64,000 bases of DNA, taken from contig NZ_NEGA01000001.1 in assembly GCF_002135315.1 (NCBI RefSeq), positions 1-64,000 on the forward strand, written 5' to 3'. The notes under the pieces were generated by a model. The model was not told the DNA's origin and did not search any database. It saw nothing but the letters and a program-made list of their open reading frames with translations. The position numbers and the translations under genes were made by a program. This stretch comes from Acinetobacter sp. ANC 3903. Lineage in GTDB: Bacteria; Pseudomonadota; Gammaproteobacteria; Pseudomonadales; Moraxellaceae. Below are positions 1 to 11,928 of this stretch, one piece after another. Positions within the stretch are counted from its first letter, which is position 1. Every line of letters starts with the position of its first letter.

Positions 1-1
1 T

Positions 2-79
2 TGCTGTGTTTTAAGAATTGCAAATAGGTTGCTTCGAATTTTTGAAAAAAGTCATCGATCATGCAGAAGAAATATGTAA
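2..79 (+). other. Short open frame at left edge, possibly the end of a truncated gene
   Basis: One plus-strand frame is open from the window edge to a TAA at 77-79 (25 codons, basic composition). It sits just upstream of a strong hairpin terminator, which would suit the end of a gene lying mostly outside the window. I do not recognise the peptide, and so short a frame may be open by chance. Confidence 0.2.
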
Positions 80-89
80 AATCGAACAT

Positions 90-148
90 GGTGGCTGAAG
101 GCGTAGGAGGTGTGGTAACTCCCTAATGGTTTTCAGCCACCTTTTTTT
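90..148 (+). terminator. Rho-independent terminator or short structured RNA
   Basis: A perfect 10-bp stem (GGTGGCTGAA / TTCAGCCACC) encloses a loop of about 32 nt that can itself form a smaller GGAG/CTCC stem, followed by seven T. It ends a plus-strand transcript coming from outside the window. The long structured loop is unusual for a simple terminator. Confidence 0.7.
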
Positions 149-211
149 CAAGTTAATTTCTTATCCGCGATTCAGGTTATTATTAAAAAAATCATTTTTT
201 ATAATATCCTA

Positions 212-1048
212 TCAGTTGTCTTCAACTCGATTCAATAAGCCATTTTTTACCTGATAAACCTGACCATCCCCAAAATCAATTTGCTGTTTTTCTCCATGAA
301 TTGCTGGAAATCCAGTGATATTTTCCAATTGTGGTGAACGCTGAAATTGATGGATTTTAGGATTATACATCCAGTAAATAAAACGCTTATCTTCAACTTT
401 GCGATCATTTGAAGTATCTGACAACACGATGTCGTAGTAGCCATCAAAATTAATATCCATATAGCCAATACTCTTAGGATAAGCGGTAAAACCTGTCAGG
501 CTCTGCACCACTTGATTGGTGGTTTTATTCAATACCTGCACTTGTTTTAAAGCCTTCCCATAAGGTTGTTGGGCATTTTCCACACCATAAAATTTAAATA
601 TAAATAGCGGCCTTTCTATTTCTACATCTGTTGTAAATGCAGGTCCAAATTGAATTGGAATATTTTCATTATTATTTGCTGCACTGAAAACTGCTGGCAT
701 ATCTCCAGTATTTGCATTTAAGTTTCCATTTAACTGATATTGTTCAGATGTTGCTACGTCACCATTTACACTTACCGACTTAAGATTAAGCTGATCACCT
801 TTTTGCAAACCCTTAAAGGCAATCGTTTTTTGATCACTCAAATCATGAAGCGTGCCGTGTGGATTCCAGATCCCTGCATATAAATCAAGAAAATAGCGGC
901 CATCATCTGAACGTAGCATTCGTTGCATAGAAACACGGACATTTGTGAAAGGTTTCAGGTTCTCAGTAGTTGATGCAGTAACTGTTTCTGCAAAACTTAA
1001 GCAGGAAAGCGATAAAGCTGTAATATATAGCAGGATTTGAGTTTTCAT
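212..1048 (-). CDS. Secreted FG-GAP/XAC2610-like protein of unknown function
   Basis: This 278-residue protein begins with a clear signal peptide (hydrophobic ITALSLSCLSFA, probable cleavage after SFA near residue 20), so it is probably periplasmic or exported. The C-terminal half has a 'GYMDINFDGYYDIVL' stretch, a calcium-binding-like DxNxDGxxD loop as in FG-GAP repeats and XAC2610-type proteins. No catalytic motif is visible. It stands alone on the minus strand, convergent with the terminator at 90-148. The function is unknown; the fold assignment is inferred from the DxDxDG-like loop only. Confidence 0.75.
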   Translation of the reverse strand: MKTQILLYITALSLSCLSFAETVTASTTENLKPFTNVRVSMQRMLRSDDGRYFLDLYAGIWNPHGTLHDLSDQKTIAFKGLQKGDQLNLKSVSVNGDVATSEQYQLNGNLNANTGDMPAVFSAANNNENIPIQFGPAFTTDVEIERPLFIFKFYGVENAQQPYGKALKQVQVLNKTTNQVVQSLTGFTAYPKSIGYMDINFDGYYDIVLSDTSNDRKVEDKRFIYWMYNPKIHQFQRSPQLENITGFPAIHGEKQQIDFGDGQVYQVKNGLLNRVEDN

Positions 1049-1193
1049 TGCTCAGCCACACTCAACAATAAAATAAATTATGTCTACTCTATCACACTTA
1101 AAATCACCTCTAATCTATCTCTATACCTGATGTTTTGTTGCGAATTGGTAAGAGACCAATCCTCTTCAAAAAACTAAAAATATCTTAATCAAT

Positions 1194-1225
1194 AAAAAAA
1201 ACCAATCAAAAAGAATGGTTTTTTC
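1194..1225. terminator. Bidirectional hairpin, probably the older ilvC terminator
   Basis: AAAAAAACCA and TGGTTTTTT arms flank a short loop. It lies just beyond the vestigial ilvC tail at 1241-1293, where that copy's terminator would be expected. Confidence 0.6.
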
Positions 1226-1240
1226 AAATCAATTGATTCG

Positions 1241-1293
1241 AGAAATTAGTTTTTCTCTTTATCTACGATTTTGTTTACTTGGATCCAAGGTAT
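1241..1293 (-). pseudogene. Vestigial 3' end of a second ilvC copy
   Basis: Read on the minus strand, 1293 down to 1246 encodes [15 protein letters not shown] and a TAA stop. The intact ilvC ends [15 protein letters not shown]. The two 48-nt stretches differ at several mostly synonymous sites, as expected for homologues from different lineages rather than a fresh duplication. No open frame continues upstream, so only the last 15 codons remain. Confidence 0.8.
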
Positions 1294-1299
1294 GAGCGA

Positions 1300-1320
1300 A
1301 TTCAAAGCACTGCTTTGAAT
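1300..1320. repeat. Palindromic hairpin, AAGCAnTGCTT family
   Basis: A perfect 10-bp inverted repeat (ATTCAAAGCA / TGCTTTGAAT) is separated by one base and followed by GAAGCGCAAGAAAGG. The AAGCA-n-TGCTT core with a downstream GCAAG recurs at 25389-25420 and 60617-60638, which marks a dispersed intergenic repeat. Confidence 0.6.
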
Positions 1321-1353
1321 GAAGCGCAAGAAAGGAAAGCACAACTTTGTATA

Positions 1354-1386
1354 AAAAAAGCCCCTGTTATAAAACAAGGGCTTTTT
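1354..1386 (-). terminator. ilvC rho-independent terminator
   Basis: On the minus strand AAAAAGCCCTTG / CAGGGGCTTTTTTT forms a stem followed by a T run, 18 bp after the ilvC stop codon. Confidence 0.85.
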
Positions 1387-1403
1387 GACTTAGAAATTAG
1401 AAC

Positions 1404-2432
<1,029 letters not shown>

Positions 2433-2529
2433 TTAAATGCTTATGTTTCCTTTTATCCAAGTCAATGATGTTATCGGTATTCATTGACTTGGATACCCAT
2501 CTGTACGATGAGTAGAATGTGTTAAAAAA

Positions 2530-3021
2530 TTAGATTGTTAAAACTTTTTCGCCACGTGCGATGCCTGATACACCAGAACGTACCACTTCAAGAATGGTAT
2601 TTTCTGCAAGCGCATCGATGAAACCATCCAGTTTTTCAGTGGTTCCAGCAATCTGGATCGTGTATGTAGTTGGTGTTACATCCACAATTTGCGCGCGGAA
2701 AATGTCTGCAGTGCGTTTAATTTCAGCACGTGCCGATCCAAGTGATTTCACTTTAATCAGCATCAATTCGCGCTCGATATGCGCACCTTCAGACAAATCA
2801 ACCACTTTAACCACTTCAACCAGTTTGTTGAGCTGTTTGGTGATTTGTTCAATTTTATGATCATCACCATAAGTGGTCAGGGTCAAACGCGACATGGTTG
2901 GATCTTCGGTTGGCGCAACGTTCAAAGTCTCAATATTATAATTACGTTGAGAAAATAAACCTACCAAACGAGAAAGCGCGCCCGCTTCGTTTTCTACGAG
3001 AACAGAGATGATATGTCTCAT
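2530..3021 (-). CDS. ilvN: Acetolactate synthase, small (regulatory) subunit
   Basis: Regulatory partner of the acetohydroxyacid synthase, conferring valine feedback control. The start at 3021 gives [18 protein letters not shown], the canonical N-terminus of an ACT domain (residues 1-80), followed by the small-subunit C-terminal domain; length is 163 aa. The ATG overlaps the ilvI stop as ATGA, indicating translational coupling. An in-frame start nine codons earlier (3048) is possible but adds a basic tail not expected in this family. The E. coli counterpart is called ilvH or ilvN depending on the isozyme. Confidence 0.96.
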   Translation of the reverse strand: MRHIISVLVENEAGALSRLVGLFSQRNYNIETLNVAPTEDPTMSRLTLTTYGDDHKIEQITKQLNKLVEVVKVVDLSEGAHIERELMLIKVKSLGSARAEIKRTADIFRAQIVDVTPTTYTIQIAGTTEKLDGFIDALAENTILEVVRSGVSGIARGEKVLTI

Positions 3022-4745
3022 TGAGTGCGCTCCCCTTTTCCTAACCACATATCTTGCATAGACTGACCTGCAACCAGCATTGGATATACATGCTCGCTAC
3101 GGTCAACCATTACGTTAATAAATACGCATTTATCATTGATTGCCATGGCTTCTTCAAGCTTGGATTCAAGCTCATCGGCATGGTCAATCTGGATGCCGAC
3201 ATGGCCATAAGCTTCCATTAACTTGGCAAAGTCAGGCAATGATTCAACATAAGAACTTGAATGACGGCCTTCGTAGTTCATATCCTGCCACTGTTTCACC
3301 ATACCCAAGGCACGGTTGTTCAAGCACAATATTTTTACGTTCAAGCCGTATTGCTTACAAGTAGAAAGCTCTTGGATACACATCTGAATCGACGCTTCAC
3401 CAGTAATACACACTACTTGCTGATCCGGGAACGCGAGTTTCGCAGCCATTGCATATGGCAAGCCTACACCCATGGTGCCCAAGCCACCTGAGTTGATCCA
3501 TTGACGTGGACGTGTGTATTTGTAATACAACGCACCGAACATTTGATGTTGACCAACGTCGGAAGTAATGATCGCTTGGCTATTGGTGATTTTATCTAAA
3601 GCTGCAACGACTTGCTGTGGCTTCATTGTGCCATCAGTCGGTGCCACAACTTTTAAGCCGTGCGCTGCACGCCACTCATCAATTTGCTTCCACCATGCTG
3701 CAATATCGTCAGGATTTGGCTTGGAAACATTCATTTGTTTCAACTGAACCAACATCTCTTGCAATACAGGTTCTACCGCACCCACAATTGGAATGTGCGC
3801 CATGATGGTTTTAGAAATCGTTGCCGGATCAATATCAATATGAATGACTTTGGCATTTGGACAGAATTTTGCCGGATTATTGGTTACGCGGTCATCAAAA
3901 CGCGCACCGACACAGAGAATTAAGTCTGCATTATGCATGGTCATGTTGGCTTCATAAGTACCATGCATACCCAACATACCGACAAATTGCGGGTCATTAC
4001 CTGGGAATGCACCCAAGCCCATCAAAGTATTGGTTACTGGATAGCCCAATAAATGAGCCAGTTCAGTCAATAATGCTGAAGCATTACCCTGTACTACACC
4101 ACCGCCAGAATAAATGACTGGACGTTTTGCACTAATCAATTCATCAATCGCTTTACGAATTTGACCTGAGTGACCACGGTGTGGCGGCTGATACGAACGC
4201 ATCTTCACTTTTTCAGGGTATTCGTAGGCAAATTTTTCCGCTGGGTTGGTCGCATCTTTAGGAATATCGATCACTACAGGACCTGGACGGCCTGAAGATG
4301 CAATATAAAATGCCTTTTTAATAATCGCAGGAATTTCGCTGGCATGACGCACTTGGAAACTGTGTTTTACGATTGGACGAGAAATACCGACCATATCGGT
4401 TTCTTGGAACGCATCCTCACCAATGAGATGGCTTGCAACCTGACCAGACAAAATCACCATTGGGATTGAGTCCATATAAGCCGTTGCAATTGGAGTTACG
4501 GTATTTGTCGCACCGGGACCTGATGTGACAAGTACCACACCAGTTTTACCTGTTACACGCGAATAGGCATCGGCCATATGACCGGCAGCTTGTTCATGAC
4601 GTACGAGGTAATGATTGATTTTGTCTTGTTGAAAGAGCGCATCGTAAATATGTAGTACTGCGCCGCCTGGGTATCCAAATAAATGCTCAACGCCTTCGTC
4701 CGCCAATGCGCGAACAAGCATTTCACCACCAGATAAAAGTTCCAA
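3018..4745 (-). CDS. ilvI: Acetolactate synthase, large (catalytic) subunit
   Basis: Thiamine-diphosphate enzyme that condenses pyruvate with pyruvate or 2-oxobutyrate, the first common step of branched-chain amino acid synthesis. The 575 residues show the PYR domain (catalytic Glu in [16 protein letters not shown] near residue 50), a central FAD-binding-type domain and the C-terminal TPP domain with the [12 protein letters not shown] to LCLNN motif around residues 445-475. The start codon is [17 protein letters not shown] aligns with E. coli IlvI, and AGGGTG lies just upstream. It overlaps ilvN by 4 nt. Confidence 0.97.
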   Translation of the reverse strand: MELLSGGEMLVRALADEGVEHLFGYPGGAVLHIYDALFQQDKINHYLVRHEQAAGHMADAYSRVTGKTGVVLVTSGPGATNTVTPIATAYMDSIPMVILSGQVASHLIGEDAFQETDMVGISRPIVKHSFQVRHASEIPAIIKKAFYIASSGRPGPVVIDIPKDATNPAEKFAYEYPEKVKMRSYQPPHRGHSGQIRKAIDELISAKRPVIYSGGGVVQGNASALLTELAHLLGYPVTNTLMGLGAFPGNDPQFVGMLGMHGTYEANMTMHNADLILCVGARFDDRVTNNPAKFCPNAKVIHIDIDPATISKTIMAHIPIVGAVEPVLQEMLVQLKQMNVSKPNPDDIAAWWKQIDEWRAAHGLKVVAPTDGTMKPQQVVAALDKITNSQAIITSDVGQHQMFGALYYKYTRPRQWINSGGLGTMGVGLPYAMAAKLAFPDQQVVCITGEASIQMCIQELSTCKQYGLNVKILCLNNRALGMVKQWQDMNYEGRHSSSYVESLPDFAKLMEAYGHVGIQIDHADELESKLEEAMAINDKCVFINVMVDRSEHVYPMLVAGQSMQDMWLGKGERTQ

Positions 4746-5534
4746 CGTGATTCACCCTAATCTTTTTCACGCACAAATGGAGGGCATTTGTGGTGATTAA
4801 TTCATTAACTGTCTGCTCTGTTATAGCACACAAATTTCATAGTTTTCATAGCAATAAGAAAAAAATCTGACCTGGTTGCTGTTTGAGCAATATGAGGTCT
4901 AAAACATGTTGGGATAAACATATTTTGTTGGCTTTGTTCAGCTTCTCGGCTAGAGAAGAAGTCCATTGCTAAAAGACACTTATTCGAAGGGTGATCGATC
5001 TAAGGCATATAAAACTAAAGCAGCATTTTTGTGGTTTCGAGTATTAAAGTCAAGTTTAAAAATTAGCTTTTTATGCATTATTTTCGAATAATTCACTTTT
5101 TATTGGTTTGTTTTGTTTAAAACTGTTTGCAGAACAATCAATAAAATTTAAAATATTTATATATTTCAAATAAATAATAAAAAATTTCATGAAAAATAAG
5201 TATAAAAACTATAATAAAATGGAATGAATATTTATTTTATTGAAACATGTTTTTATTAATTTAAATCTATTTTCTAAGTTCTAATTGTATTTTCTGATAC
5301 ATTTTTGTACTAAATGAACGCGACAACCGTCGATAAAAGAGAAACTTTTGCTGATTAAATCTCTTCCTCTAATGGTAATCCTCAATAAATACCATTCACT
5401 TGTCTGCATTTTGGGACAGTTTATCTTTTTTTTCTGCAAAACCATCAAGATCATATAAAATACTCAAGCAATCAGGAGTTCTATTTCTCCCCCCACTCTA
5501 TCCAACTGATTATGACAATAAGGACTTGATTATT
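4746..5534. other. Long AT-rich intergenic region between ilvI and the DUF4124 genes
   Basis: About 790 bp separate the divergent ilvI and DUF4124 transcription units. The right part (5040-5300) is very AT-rich. I see a candidate ilvI promoter but no convincing gene, RNA gene, attenuator peptide or insertion-sequence remnant. Confidence 0.5.
4820..4825 (-). promoter_or_regulatory. Candidate extended -10 box for ilvI
   Basis: On the minus strand TGTGCTATAAC gives an extended -10 (TG-n-TATAAC) about 75 nt before the TTG start of ilvI. No good -35 hexamer is seen at 16-18 bp, so this rests on the -10 alone. Confidence 0.4.
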
Positions 5535-5897
5535 ATGGCATCATCTTGCATCAAAATTGGATTTATAGCGACTGGCTTAATCTTAAGCTTAAGTTCAACC
5601 ACAAGTTTTGCTAAAGAATATTACAAATGGGTGGATGCCAAAGGGTCTACCCATTACACCACCACACCACCACCAAAATCTGCAAAGAAGAAAGGTAAAG
5701 TGGATACTTATGGCGCGGCAGGTTCTGCTAGTCACGCGGCGCATGCAAATGCTGATAAAGAAGCGCAGAATGCAGCAGCGGAAAAAGAGGCGCAAAATCA
5801 TGCAAATGCAGGACTAGCGGCGGCAAATGCGGCTGAAGCCCCGAGCATCCCTATGAAAAAATCGCCATCCGTTTCAGCTGCTCAGCGCGCCGAATAA
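5535..5897 (+). CDS. Secreted DUF4124-domain protein
   Basis: The 120-residue protein starts at ATG 5535, ten bases after an AAGGA ribosome-binding site. The hydrophobic IGFIATGLILSLSS signal ends near TSFA, giving a mature start KEYYKWVDAKGSTHYTTTPP, the DUF4124 signature seen in many gammaproteobacterial periplasmic proteins. The remainder is low complexity, rich in Ala, Lys and Asn, and looks helical or disordered. DUF4124 has no settled function. A longer in-frame start at 5400 would place the signal peptide internally and is unlikely. A damaged paralogue follows directly. Confidence 0.85.
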   Translation: MASSCIKIGFIATGLILSLSSTTSFAKEYYKWVDAKGSTHYTTTPPPKSAKKKGKVDTYGAAGSASHAAHANADKEAQNAAAEKEAQNHANAGLAAANAAEAPSIPMKKSPSVSAAQRAE

Positions 5898-5949
5898 AAT
5901 AAGAAAGAAGTGGTGGCAGCTGCTTGCCATCACTTGCCATGCTCAACAA

Positions 5950-6407
5950 ATGAATATTTTTTCCTTTTTATTCAATTATCTAGTATTGAGTCTAATATTA
6001 TTCGCCTCATCATGTTTCATGCTCAAGATTTTTATAAATGGGGAGATGCAAATGGTTCAACGCACTACACCAGCACACCTCCGCCGAAAAATGCCAAGAG
6101 ACTTGGCTCAATATCAACCTATCAAAATAAAACTGAACAATCTAAAAAAGTACCAAGGTCCAAAGAACAAATACACAATCCTTATTCATTTCCCACAACA
6201 GCTAAAATTGAATTAACAGCAGCAGAACGAGCTGCAATTGAAATTCAAGTGAAATAGCAGCTCCAAAACAACCAACAAACGTTAAAACAAGATCCATATG
6301 CCAATATGTTTGACAGCGCAACAGAACAAGACATCCGCTCATCGATAGAATCAGCTTATTTACAAAAGAAAGAGAAACTTGTGAATTCAAAAGCATCACC
6401 TCATTAA
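5950..6407 (+). pseudogene. Second DUF4124 gene, broken by a frameshift and an amber codon
   Basis: The signal peptide (MNIFSFLFNYLVLSLILFASSCF) is read from ATG 5950 in one frame; the DUF4124 core QDFYKWGDANGSTHYTSTPP continues in another. One missing T in the TTT run near 6013-6016 would join them as CFHAQDFYKW with a normal cleavage site. A TAG at 6255-6257 then interrupts a frame that stays open to TAA 6405 (continuing QLQNNQQTLKQDPYANMFD). The gene is a tandem paralogue of the one at 5535 and probably inactive. A translation start inside the frame would lose the export signal. Confidence 0.8.
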
Positions 6408-6514
6408 ATGGGATTCTCCAAAGTTTCATTTCTAATGACCAGGAAGATAAAATCCTGATCTGGAAACTGACATTGCATAGTAATTTGCGCTATGCTGTGC
6501 AACAAACTTTTTAA

Positions 6515-9157
<2,643 letters not shown>

Positions 9158-9213
9158 TTGCCTTGAAGCCTCCCTTTGATAAAGGGAGATTAAACAAATA
9201 GACCTCTCCCTAA

Positions 9214-9234
9214 CCCTCTCCTAAAAGGAGAGGG
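9214..9234. repeat. Short purine/pyrimidine palindrome
   Basis: CCCTCTCCT and AGGAGAGGG form a perfect 9-bp inverted repeat with a 3-nt loop. Similar CTCTCC/GGAGAG tracts flank the hairpins near 25380-25560 and 60575-60665, suggesting a common intergenic repeat type. Confidence 0.5.
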
Positions 9235-9260
9235 AATAAAGGAATAAACAAAACTCAAAC

Positions 9261-9287
9261 AAAGCCCGTTGCCAGCCAACGGGCTTT
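9261..9287 (+). terminator. Hairpin between leuS and lptE
   Basis: AAAGCCCGTTG and CAACGGGCTTT form a strong stem but no T tract follows, so termination would be weak. It may attenuate read-through from leuS into lptE. Confidence 0.45.
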
Positions 9288-9352
9288 GCACATACAATCA
9301 CTAAATATTTCAATCTTCCTTTTTCTTTGAAAAACAATACAGAGGATAACGC

Positions 9353-9889
9353 ATGCATTTGGGCAAACGTTTAGCAGCAATTGTTTTAACTTGTGGTCTA
9401 AGTGCAGGCTTAGTGGGTTGTGGCTTCCATTTAAAAGGCACCAATCCGGCAACTGCTCCTGTGGCTTATTCTAAAATGAAATTGGTCTTGCCGAACAACA
9501 CAGAAGACTTATATGAAAAACTTGCAATTTATTTAGGTGCCACAGGCATTCAGCTCAGCGATAGTTCTGATGCCTACGTGTTGCGTGTACTGGATTACAC
9601 ACCACAACGTCATGAGTTAAACGGTAAATTGGTAGAAACCTTACTGCGCTTAACGGTGACTTTCCGTATTGAAGATGCACAAGGTAATCCGGTGACTGAA
9701 CCGCGCACCATTACCGCTTCACACAGCTATCAATATGATGTGGCCACTGTAAACACCGATGATCAGGAACAAAAATATCTTAATCAGGTGATTGTTGATG
9801 ATGTGGCACAGCAAATTGTGCGTCAGATTTCATCCAACCGCCTACCGAAAGTGGTCACCAAACCGGCCAACTCAACCACACAACCTTAA
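9353..9889 (+). CDS. lptE: LPS-assembly lipoprotein LptE
   Basis: Outer-membrane lipoprotein that plugs and assembles the LptD barrel for lipopolysaccharide export. At 178 aa it has a lipoprotein signal with lipobox LVGC (Cys at residue 23) followed by GFHLKG, a strong LptE hallmark. Positioned between leuS and holA exactly as in other gammaproteobacteria. An AGAGGA ribosome-binding site precedes the ATG. Confidence 0.95.
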   Translation: MHLGKRLAAIVLTCGLSAGLVGCGFHLKGTNPATAPVAYSKMKLVLPNNTEDLYEKLAIYLGATGIQLSDSSDAYVLRVLDYTPQRHELNGKLVETLLRLTVTFRIEDAQGNPVTEPRTITASHSYQYDVATVNTDDQEQKYLNQVIVDDVAQQIVRQISSNRLPKVVTKPANSTTQP

Positions 9890-9906
9890 ATATAGATAAC
9901 AGCGCT

Positions 9907-10902
9907 ATGAAACTTGACTATCCCCAAGCCCTAAAACGTGTTGATGAAGCTCGTGGTGCTTGGATTATGTATGGTCAAGAACCTTTGCTTGAACAGAATT
10001 TACTGGATGCTTTTCGTCAAAGCTGGCACAAACAGGAAATTGAACGTCAGCGTTATGACGTTAGCAATGTCAGTGACTGGAAAAATGTCTTTAATGCTTT
10101 AAATAGCCTGTCATTATTTTCTACGCAACTGGCTGTTGAAGTGCATGGCAATATCAAGCCCGATGCCAACGGCATCAAGCAACTGAAAAGCTATATCCAG
10201 CACAATGAGCAGAACCTGCTATTGGTGGTGATGCCCAAACAGGACAGCAGCAGCTTAAAATCCAGTTTTTTCCAGGTGGTCGATGCCAATGGTGTTACTG
10301 TGCCGCTTACCGCAAACTATCCGCAAGACCGGCAGCGAATTTTAAGTATTGAGGCAGAAAAGCTGGGGATTAAACTGGCCAATGATGCTTGGGCTTGGCT
10401 GGAACAACACCATGAGCACAACCTGCTGGCTGCCAAAAACAGTTTAATGCGCGTCAGCGATACTTTTGCCGATGTAGACGTGATTCAGATTGATCATTTG
10501 TATTCATGCTTACAAGACCAATCTCGCTATACTACATATGACTTAAATGATGCACTACTTGCCGGCAATCTGGCTCAAGCGATTAAAATTTTCCAGTATC
10601 TGATTGCTTCAGGTGAGCCGATGAGCCTGATTTTGTGGAGCATCAGTAAAGAAATGCGTTTACTGATGCAATTGTTTGAACAGCCGCAAAATGCCTTGCA
10701 ACTTGGAATCTGGAAAAATAAAGTCAGTCAATATCAACAGGCCTTAAGACGGCTCAATCCAAACTGTTTCCTGACTTGGCCATCCCTGTTGTTGCGCATT
10801 GATGCATCCATTAAAGGTTTGGGGGACGAGAATCCCGAACATCTGGTTCTACAAGCCATCAGTAGCATGTGCGGTCAAAACTTATTTGAATCAAATGCTT
10901 AA
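9907..10902 (+). CDS. holA: DNA polymerase III subunit delta
   Basis: Clamp-loader subunit that opens the beta sliding clamp. The 331-residue protein shows the family pattern: N-terminal AAA+-like fold without a functional Walker A (WIMYGQEPLLEQ near residue 20), a lid region and a C-terminal collar domain (EPMSLILWSISKEMRLLMQL near 240). It follows lptE by 17 bp, the conserved leuS-lptE-holA arrangement. Its stop overlaps the end of the convergent hemerythrin gene by 4 nt. Confidence 0.95.
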   Translation: MKLDYPQALKRVDEARGAWIMYGQEPLLEQNLLDAFRQSWHKQEIERQRYDVSNVSDWKNVFNALNSLSLFSTQLAVEVHGNIKPDANGIKQLKSYIQHNEQNLLLVVMPKQDSSSLKSSFFQVVDANGVTVPLTANYPQDRQRILSIEAEKLGIKLANDAWAWLEQHHEHNLLAAKNSLMRVSDTFADVDVIQIDHLYSCLQDQSRYTTYDLNDALLAGNLAQAIKIFQYLIASGEPMSLILWSISKEMRLLMQLFEQPQNALQLGIWKNKVSQYQQALRRLNPNCFLTWPSLLLRIDASIKGLGDENPEHLVLQAISSMCGQNLFESNA

Positions 10903-11348
10903 CTAAAAAAGCGTGAAAACCAGCTTTTGCCTTTCTTTTGTTCCTGTGTACGCAGATAGTGCAGCATATTGTCACGCACTGCATCCACATAGTCTTGATC
11001 GTCATGCTGGATATGATTAATCAACCACTTTGACAATAGTCGATATAAATCATTTTCAACCGACTCTCCCTTGTCAAATTTATGACGATAATCATTTAGC
11101 CGTTTAACAAATAATTCATGTATACCTCTATGAGAAGGCAAATACTGATAACGTACCTGCTCAAGCAGGTTTTCTTCAAAGCTAAAATGCGATTGGGTAT
11201 AATCAATCAAATCATCCAGGACTTCCTTGATCTGGTTGCGATCCCCACTCCCTCTAATTTTTTCCAACGCATTAATGTAATCTAATATCTGACGATGCTG
11301 ATTATCAATCACATCAATCCCAATATTATAAGTTTCATTCCATTCCAT
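10899..11348 (-). CDS. Bacteriohemerythrin
   Basis: Small cytosolic diiron protein expected to bind O2 reversibly. The 149 residues contain the hemerythrin ligand set: NQHRQILDYINALE, HFSFEENLL, HRGIHELFV and LINHIQHDDQDY, together supplying the His and carboxylate ligands. Start is ATG 11348 with AAGGGG upstream; a GTG one codon earlier also fits. A basic C-terminal tail (KKGKSWFSRFF) might contact the membrane. It is convergent with holA. Role here (oxygen storage, sensing or iron handling) is not indicated by the context. Confidence 0.92.
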   Translation of the reverse strand: MEWNETYNIGIDVIDNQHRQILDYINALEKIRGSGDRNQIKEVLDDLIDYTQSHFSFEENLLEQVRYQYLPSHRGIHELFVKRLNDYRHKFDKGESVENDLYRLLSKWLINHIQHDDQDYVDAVRDNMLHYLRTQEQKKGKSWFSRFFS

Positions 11349-11928
11349 CACTTACCCCTTACAAATTTTCATATTAAAGTTATGATCTTTTTCGCATAAT
11401 TATGGGGATTAATGCTCTTATTATTAAACCCATAATTATTTTATGGATTTAATAATACAAACTTTTTTTATTTAAATCTAGAGATAAAACAAAGATTTTT
11501 AAAATTATGTCTACCAGTTGGAAACTCAGGGCGGTAAAATAAAAAACAAATAACAATATCGAACATAAAAAGTTATTCAAATAAAAATCATTAAATAAAT
11601 CTAGCATCATTCGACTAAAATCTAATCTGTCTAGATGACTAAGATCAGTTCGCAAAAATACATTCTCACCACAGCAATTCTGCGAAACTTAACCCTCAGA
11701 CAGAAAATAATATTTCAGAAATTTGATTGAATTAAACTTCAATAAAGTGCCCCTTATCTACAAATCACTCTATAAAATGCTGCTTCAACATTAACCTATA
11801 ATATCTTTAGTGACTTTTTCAAAAGATCTCCAAAAAGAAAATAATTCTCATTTGTTTTTAAAAAGTTCACGTTTTATCCTTATTTAGCTTTTATAATTGG
11901 TCTAATTTTCCTCATTTATCACCTCACT
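11349..11928. other. AT-rich intergenic region upstream of the macA-like gene
   Basis: About 580 bp, very AT-rich. It holds a Fur-box-like sequence at 11834-11852. A 68-codon minus-strand frame at 11449-11655 has no ribosome-binding site and looks like chance. Confidence 0.5.
11834..11852. promoter_or_regulatory. Fur-box-like operator upstream of the MacAB-type exporter
   Basis: AAAGAAAATAATTCTCATT matches 17 of 18 fixed positions minus one (16/18 by eye) of the 19-bp Fur consensus form AATGAGAATnATTCTCATT. It lies about 77 bp before macA, where a repressor would overlap or closely follow a promoter. Recognition by Fur is inferred, and AT-rich DNA raises the chance of coincidental matches. 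Confidence 0.5.

Larger units (their letters stand above)
1049..1403. other. Intergenic region with a vestigial ilvC tail and two terminators
   Basis: This 355-bp space holds no intact gene. It contains a hairpin at 1194-1225, a second degenerate copy of the ilvC 3' end at 1241-1293, a perfect palindrome at 1300-1320 and the present ilvC terminator at 1354-1386. The arrangement suggests a recombination junction. Confidence 0.7.

Noticed and set aside
4746..5400. An ilv leader peptide or attenuator, or an IS remnant
   Set aside because: No run of Ile/Val/Leu codons with alternate hairpins and no inverted terminal repeats or transposase fragments could be found.
11449..11655. 68-codon hydrophobic minus-strand frame in the macA upstream region
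   Set aside because: Composition follows the AT-rich DNA, with no ribosome-binding site and no similarity to known small membrane proteins.
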